NCBI GenBank assembly: GCA_007125435.1
Contig: SLDF01000297.1
Location: 1-10,843 of the forward strand
Length of the DNA: 10,843 nucleotides
Source: Saprospiraceae bacterium
GTDB taxonomy: Bacteria; Bacteroidota; Bacteroidia; Chitinophagales; Saprospiraceae
Direction: 5' to 3'
The translations under genes were made by a program, and so were the position numbers. Shown one piece after another: positions 7,398 to 10,843 of this stretch. The notes beneath the pieces are model-generated. The model did no database searches and was not told the origin of the DNA. It was given only the letters and a program-made list of their open reading frames with translations. Each line of letters opens with the position of its first letter. The stretch's first letter is position 1.

Positions 7398-7405
7398 TAC
7401 ATTTG
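7398..7405 (+). promoter_or_regulatory. Second candidate -7 promoter element upstream of der
   Basis: TACATTTG matches TAnnTTTG exactly and is also followed by CA. The nearest TTG (7383-7385) leaves only a 12-base spacer; TTTA at 7371-7374 with a 23-base spacer is a poor alternative. It is a candidate on the -7 element alone. Confidence 0.35.
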
Positions 7406-7465
7406 CAATAGTTTTTTTGTAATCTCATAGCCATTAAAAAAGCTAAATCATAAGAGCAAAAACTG

Positions 7466-7484
7466 ATGCAATATTATATTGCAT
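7466..7484. promoter_or_regulatory. 19-base dyad (8-3-8), possible operator
   Basis: atgcaata (7466-7473) and tattgcat (7477-7484) are exact reverse complements around tta. The size and symmetry fit a binding site for a dimeric regulator. It lies about 60 bases downstream of the nearer -7 element and 107 bases before der, so it would be in the transcribed leader unless a closer promoter exists. Confidence 0.4.
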
Positions 7485-7591
7485 AAAACAAATTGGTAAA
7501 GAGCTGTCTACTAAGCCACAAAACTAAGAACTATCAACTTGCGAATAAATAAGCCGGGAAGAGTTCTTTAGTCAAAGTAAAATTACAATCG

Positions 7592-8893
7592 ATGAAAAAT
7601 ACAGTCGCTATAGTCGGGCGTCCAAATGTTGGAAAGTCCACTCTTTACAATAGAATGGTAGGTCATAGACATGCCATAGTGGATGATCAAAGCGGAGTTA
7701 CCAGAGATAGACAGTATGGCGTGAGTGACTGGAATGGTAAACAGTTTAATGTCATCGATACCGGTGGCTTTGTTCACGGGTCAGAAGATGTGTTCGAAGC
7801 TGCAATCCGAGAGCAAGTTATCATTGCCATAGAAGAGTCTTCCGTCATTGTATTCACTGTAGATTGTCACACCGGTATAACAGACCTAGACCAAGAGATA
7901 GCAGACTTGCTGAGGCGTACTGAAAAGCCAGTCGTACTGGCTGTCAATAAAGTAGACGATCACAATAGGTCATTAGACGCGGCAGAGTTCTGGTCTATGG
8001 GGTTTGAGGATACATTCTTTGTCGCTTCAAATTCTGGTAGCGGTACAGGCGAATTGATGGATAAGATAGCAGAATATATATCTGATGACTTTGAACAGCT
8101 TTCTGACCTGCCAAAGATAGCCATCATCGGTCAGCCTAACGTCGGCAAGTCCTCATTGACCAATGCTCTACTCGGTGAAGATCGCAACATCGTCACTGAT
8201 CAATCCGGCACAACGCGAGATTCTATTCATAGCATTTACAACAAGTTCGGTCATGAGTTTATGCTAATCGACACAGCTGGTATACGTAAAAAAGCTAAGG
8301 TGCATGAAAATCTTGAGTTTTACTCCGTTATGCGAGCTCTGAATGCACTAGATAATTGCGATGTATGCTTATTAATGATAGATGCTACCCTTGGTGTAGA
8401 ATCACAGGATCTTAGTATTTTCAGAGTTGCTCAAAAAAGACATAAAGGTATCGTCATCTTGATCAATAAGTGGGACTTAATGGACAAGGAGACCAATACA
8501 GCTAGAGATTTTGAAGAAGAAGTACGAAGACGCTTTGCCCCATTTAGAGACTTTCCAATCGTATTCGTTTCTGCAACTGAAAAGCAAAGAATATTAAAAG
8601 CTGTAGAGGCGGCTATGCAAGTCTATGAAAACAGAAACCGCAGAATAAAAACCTCGAAGCTTAATGATGTCATGCTTGACATAATCGATCGACATGAGCC
8701 ACCGGCACACAGAGGAAAGTTTATAAAAATTAAATTTGTCAAGCAGTTGCCACTCGCCTACCCCGCTTTTGCATTTTTCTGCAACCATCCTAAGCATATT
8801 AAAGACTCTTACAAACAATTTTTGGAGAACCAATTAAGGAAGCATTTTGACTTTTCAGGTGTCCCAATTGGTATTTTCTTTAGAGAAAAATAA
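7592..8893 (+). CDS. der: Ribosome biogenesis GTPase Der (EngA)
   Basis: Der is an essential cytosolic GTPase with two tandem G domains and a C-terminal KH-like domain; it acts in late assembly of the 50S ribosomal subunit. All elements are visible in 433 residues, the usual family length. G domain 1: P-loop GRPNVGKST at 9-17, VTRDR at 36-40, DTGG at 56-59, NKVD at 119-122. G domain 2: GQPNVGKSS at 180-188, TTRD at 207-210, DTAG at 227-230, NKWD at 292-295, SAT at 327-329. The KH-like domain fills about 350-433 and ends GVPIGIFFREK, a typical Der end. In G domain 1 the G5 position reads ASN where SA is usual; I regard this as ordinary variation. The ATG at 7592 begins just before the first beta strand. 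rfbC starts 7 bases after the stop, so they are probably co-transcribed. Confidence 0.98.
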   Translation: MKNTVAIVGRPNVGKSTLYNRMVGHRHAIVDDQSGVTRDRQYGVSDWNGKQFNVIDTGGFVHGSEDVFEAAIREQVIIAIEESSVIVFTVDCHTGITDLDQEIADLLRRTEKPVVLAVNKVDDHNRSLDAAEFWSMGFEDTFFVASNSGSGTGELMDKIAEYISDDFEQLSDLPKIAIIGQPNVGKSSLTNALLGEDRNIVTDQSGTTRDSIHSIYNKFGHEFMLIDTAGIRKKAKVHENLEFYSVMRALNALDNCDVCLLMIDATLGVESQDLSIFRVAQKRHKGIVILINKWDLMDKETNTARDFEEEVRRRFAPFRDFPIVFVSATEKQRILKAVEAAMQVYENRNRRIKTSKLNDVMLDIIDRHEPPAHRGKFIKIKFVKQLPLAYPAFAFFCNHPKHIKDSYKQFLENQLRKHFDFSGVPIGIFFREK

Positions 8894-8900
8894 CTACAAT

Positions 8901-9449
8901 ATGGAATTAATCGAAGAACCTATCGAAGGATTAAAATTGCTTAAGCCTCGCGTTTTTAATGACGAGAGAGGTTATTTCTATGAAAGCTATCAAAGGAAAA
9001 AGCTGGAGGAGCTAGGCATCATGGCTGCATTCGTCCAGGATAATGAATCCTATTCTCTGAAAAACACGCTTAGAGGACTGCATTATCAGATGGGGGATTA
9101 TGCTCAGGCAAAATTAGTGCGTGTCGTCAAAGGAGAAGTACAAGATATCGCTGTAGATATTCGCGAGGGCTCTAAAACATACGGTCAAGTATACAGTGCC
9201 ATACTCTCTGAGGAAAATAAACATCAACTCTTTATACCTAGAGGATTTGCCCATGGTTACTTAGTCTTAAGTGACGAAGCTATCTTTTGTTACAAGACAG
9301 ATAACTATTATAATAAGAGTGCAGAAGGTGGCATTCACTGTAATGATTCAAAGTTAAAAATTGAATGGAATATTAATCCGTCAATTGCTATTTTATCAGA
9401 AAAAGACTCTATATTACCGTCTTTTGGCAACCATCGTAAGCAAATATGA
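8901..9449 (+). CDS. rfbC: dTDP-4-dehydrorhamnose 3,5-epimerase
   Basis: RfbC (RmlC) epimerises C3 and C5 of dTDP-4-keto-6-deoxy-D-glucose, the third step of dTDP-L-rhamnose synthesis for surface polysaccharide. It is a 182-residue cupin, normal length. Visible: FNDERGYFYESY at 19-30, LRGLHYQ at 57-63 with catalytic His61, QAKLVRVVKGEV at 69-80 with Lys71, PRGFAHGYLVLSD at 113-125, Tyr131 in FCYKT, and Asp169 in LSEKDS. These match the His/Lys/Tyr/Asp set of the family. The late motif usually written GIxWND reads GIHCND here, a Trp-to-Cys change. The frame is open further upstream (GTG 8847, inside der), but ATG 8901 begins the conserved N terminus and follows the der stop by 7 bases. The stop overlaps the rfbD start as ATGA, suggesting translational coupling. 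Confidence 0.96.
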   Translation: MELIEEPIEGLKLLKPRVFNDERGYFYESYQRKKLEELGIMAAFVQDNESYSLKNTLRGLHYQMGDYAQAKLVRVVKGEVQDIAVDIREGSKTYGQVYSAILSEENKHQLFIPRGFAHGYLVLSDEAIFCYKTDNYYNKSAEGGIHCNDSKLKIEWNINPSIAILSEKDSILPSFGNHRKQI

Positions 9450-10312
9450 AAAGCGTCTGTAAGATAATTATTCTTGGGTCAACCGGACAGCTAGGAACCG
9501 CACTCAAACAAGTATATCAAAATAATGATAGATATATCTCCACTTTTCTTAACCGAAGAAGCGTAAACCTAAGCAGAACAGAAAGTATACACAAGCTAAA
9601 AGACTACGACTTTGACATCTTGATCAATACAGCTGCATATACTGCTGTAGATAAAGCAGAATCTCAACAAAGGAGATGCGCAAAGATCAATGCTCTGGCG
9701 CTAGAGGAGATTGCTGCTATTTGTCAAAAGAAGCAGGCACTTTGTGTACACTTTTCTACAGACTATGTGTACGACAATGACCTCAACAGACCTCTGTTAG
9801 AAACAGATCCTACTACGCCCAAAAGCACCTATGGTATTACTAAACTTCTTGGAGAAAAGCTACTGAGAGCTATTTGCAAGAAACACTTTATTATCAGGAC
9901 TTCATGGCTCTATAGTCGTCAAGGGCAGAACTTCGTCAATACAATGATAAGGCTATCCAAAGAAAAGGATGAAATACGCGTCGTCAATGACCAAATTGGT
10001 AGCCCAACCTTTGTCGATGACCTTGCATTAGTGACTGATAAACTGATCAGTCTATATCGCGAAGGAAATCAACAATCCGATTTATTTGGCACCTATAATT
10101 TTTCTAATCAGGGCGAGACTACGTGGTATGGACTTGCTAAAGAAGTTTTCCGCATTAAGAACATCAAGACACCACTTCTCCCAATTACAACAGAGGACTA
10201 CCCTACTCCGGCAAAAAGGCCGGCATACTCAGTAATGGACTGCACAAAGATAAAGGCAGTAACAGGTATGACTATTCCCGATTGGCAAGATGGGTTAAGA
10301 CGGTGCCTGTAA
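9446..10312 (+). CDS. rfbD: dTDP-4-dehydrorhamnose reductase
   Basis: RfbD (RmlD) reduces dTDP-4-keto-L-rhamnose to dTDP-L-rhamnose with NAD(P)H, the last step of the pathway. The 288-residue protein is a short-chain dehydrogenase/reductase of normal length. Visible: the nucleotide-binding GSTGQLG at 11-17, INTAAYTAVDKAE at 60-72, STDYVYD at 104-110 with catalytic Thr105, YGITK at 129-133 as the YxxxK catalytic pair, then RTSWLYS, VVNDQIGSPTFVDDLA and the C-terminal RPAYSVMDC typical of the family. The ATG at 9446 shares four bases with the end of rfbC. rfbA and rfbB, needed to make the substrate, do not follow; they must be elsewhere, or upstream or downstream of this window. The protein looks intact. 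Confidence 0.96.
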   Translation: MKSVCKIIILGSTGQLGTALKQVYQNNDRYISTFLNRRSVNLSRTESIHKLKDYDFDILINTAAYTAVDKAESQQRRCAKINALALEEIAAICQKKQALCVHFSTDYVYDNDLNRPLLETDPTTPKSTYGITKLLGEKLLRAICKKHFIIRTSWLYSRQGQNFVNTMIRLSKEKDEIRVVNDQIGSPTFVDDLALVTDKLISLYREGNQQSDLFGTYNFSNQGETTWYGLAKEVFRIKNIKTPLLPITTEDYPTPAKRPAYSVMDCTKIKAVTGMTIPDWQDGLRRCL

Positions 10313-10703
10313 GATTAATACCCATCCCATATATACACCATGAAGTCAGGAAAAAAGATATCAGACCTGATCGAACATAGCGAGATTCTGCTTCTAACAA
10401 TCCCTTTAACCTGATTTACATTGTGAACTATTTGAAAATACTTTGATATTGCATTGGTCAGGGTATAGAGCTACATCTAAAAACACCTACAACGTCTAGA
10501 ACATTTGCACATTCTAGTTTCTCTGAGATTTAGCTAAAGCTCATTCACTAATCATCGTATTTAAATATAGCCGTCTATGACACAGCGACGACTGAATTAT
10601 CAAAAAAACAAGAATGATCACAAAACAACTCGACCGAACCACCAATAAAACTTGAAAGAATACAGGTATCTTCAAGCAACAGACAACTGACAACAGATTT
10701 ACT
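10313..10703. other. Gene-poor region downstream of rfbD
   Basis: I see no convincing gene over nearly 400 bases. A 24-codon frame (ATG 10340, TGA 10412-10414) begins 27 bases after rfbD and is discussed as a weak finding. Just inside it, tcagg/cctga can form a 5-bp stem, without a T-tract. The remainder is AT-rich with frequent stops in all frames. Confidence 0.4.
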
Positions 10704-10843
10704 GCGTGAGGGATAGAAGTGATATGAGCAGGTATGGCATATGTAGTGGAGCGCTGGAGGGAGGGGCGACCGAACGGAAGCCACTCAAAACAGCAGCGAC
10801 ACTCTATGGCAGACCTGTGAATACAAGCGGATAGCCCGGCCCG
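10704..10843 (+). repeat. Probable third, diverged intergenic repeat copy, cut by the window end
   Basis: GC content rises after 10703. The block starts gcgtgagggat (10704-10714) and ends agcggatagcccggcccg at the window edge. Its core 10763-10783 (ggggcgaccgaacggaagcca) matches the reverse complement of 7136-7156 of copy 2 at 16 of 21 bases, and the last 17 bases occupy the place of the agcgacccgacgacg block. From memory, GC-rich intergenic elements with a ggtcgggctatccgc-like core and an atccctcacgc-like end are frequent in Bacteroidota genomes, and the - strand here reads that way. The homology to copies 1 and 2 is weaker than theirs to each other. Confidence 0.5.

Larger units (their letters stand above)
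7177..7591. other. AT-rich leader region upstream of der
   Basis: I see no gene here. After the repeat the sequence turns AT-rich and contains two -7 promoter elements and a 19-base dyad, listed separately. A loose inverted pair agtcat/atgact surrounds a region near 7265-7305. The der start region is A-rich with no Shine-Dalgarno, as is usual in Bacteroidota. Confidence 0.4.

Noticed and set aside
8847..8900. GTG-started extension of RfbC into der
   Set aside because: It would overlap der by 47 bases and adds sequence outside the RfbC family; ATG 8901 fits the conserved N terminus and the operon spacing.
10575..10784. 69-codon - strand frame
   Set aside because: It runs into the GC-rich repeat copy 3, its translation is Cys/Ser/His-rich with no recognisable motif, and no start context supports it.

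Overview
The window looks like chromosomal DNA of a member of the Bacteroidota, plausibly a Saprospiria- or Cytophagia-like lineage. The reasons are a very long TamB of the Bacteroidota type, A-rich start regions with no Shine-Dalgarno in front of the ATG-started genes, perfect matches to the Bacteroidota -7 promoter element (TAnnTTTG), and moderately AT-rich coding sequence. All five protein genes lie on the + strand. They are core or envelope genes, not an accessory island.

Layout: an AT-rich leader with two inverted repeats (1-378); folP, dihydropteroate synthase (379-1212); an 875-base gap holding a GC-rich interspersed repeat with a long imperfect palindrome inside it (repeat 1529-1833, palindrome 1627-1788) and a strong -7 promoter element; a very large tamB-like gene (2088-6935, true start unclear); a 656-base gap with a second, inverted copy of the repeat (7041-7176), two -7 elements and a 19-base dyad; der, the double GTPase of 50S ribosome assembly (7592-8893); rfbC (8901-9449) and rfbD (9446-10312), two enzymes of dTDP-L-rhamnose synthesis; then about 530 bases without a convincing gene, ending in what looks like a third, more diverged repeat copy cut by the window edge.

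How the genes relate: der, rfbC and rfbD are packed (7-base gap, then a 4-base overlap) and are probably one transcript. rfbC and rfbD carry out the last two steps of dTDP-L-rhamnose synthesis; rfbA and rfbB are not in the window. tamB serves outer-membrane biogenesis and folP serves folate synthesis; each is isolated by long non-coding gaps. I see no new protein system. The least ordinary content is non-coding: the repeat family, found in each of the three long gaps downstream of folP, and the roughly 160-base palindrome occupying the sequence that copy 1 has and copy 2 lacks. Next come the missing conventional start of tamB and a changed active-site loop in FolP. No database search was possible.
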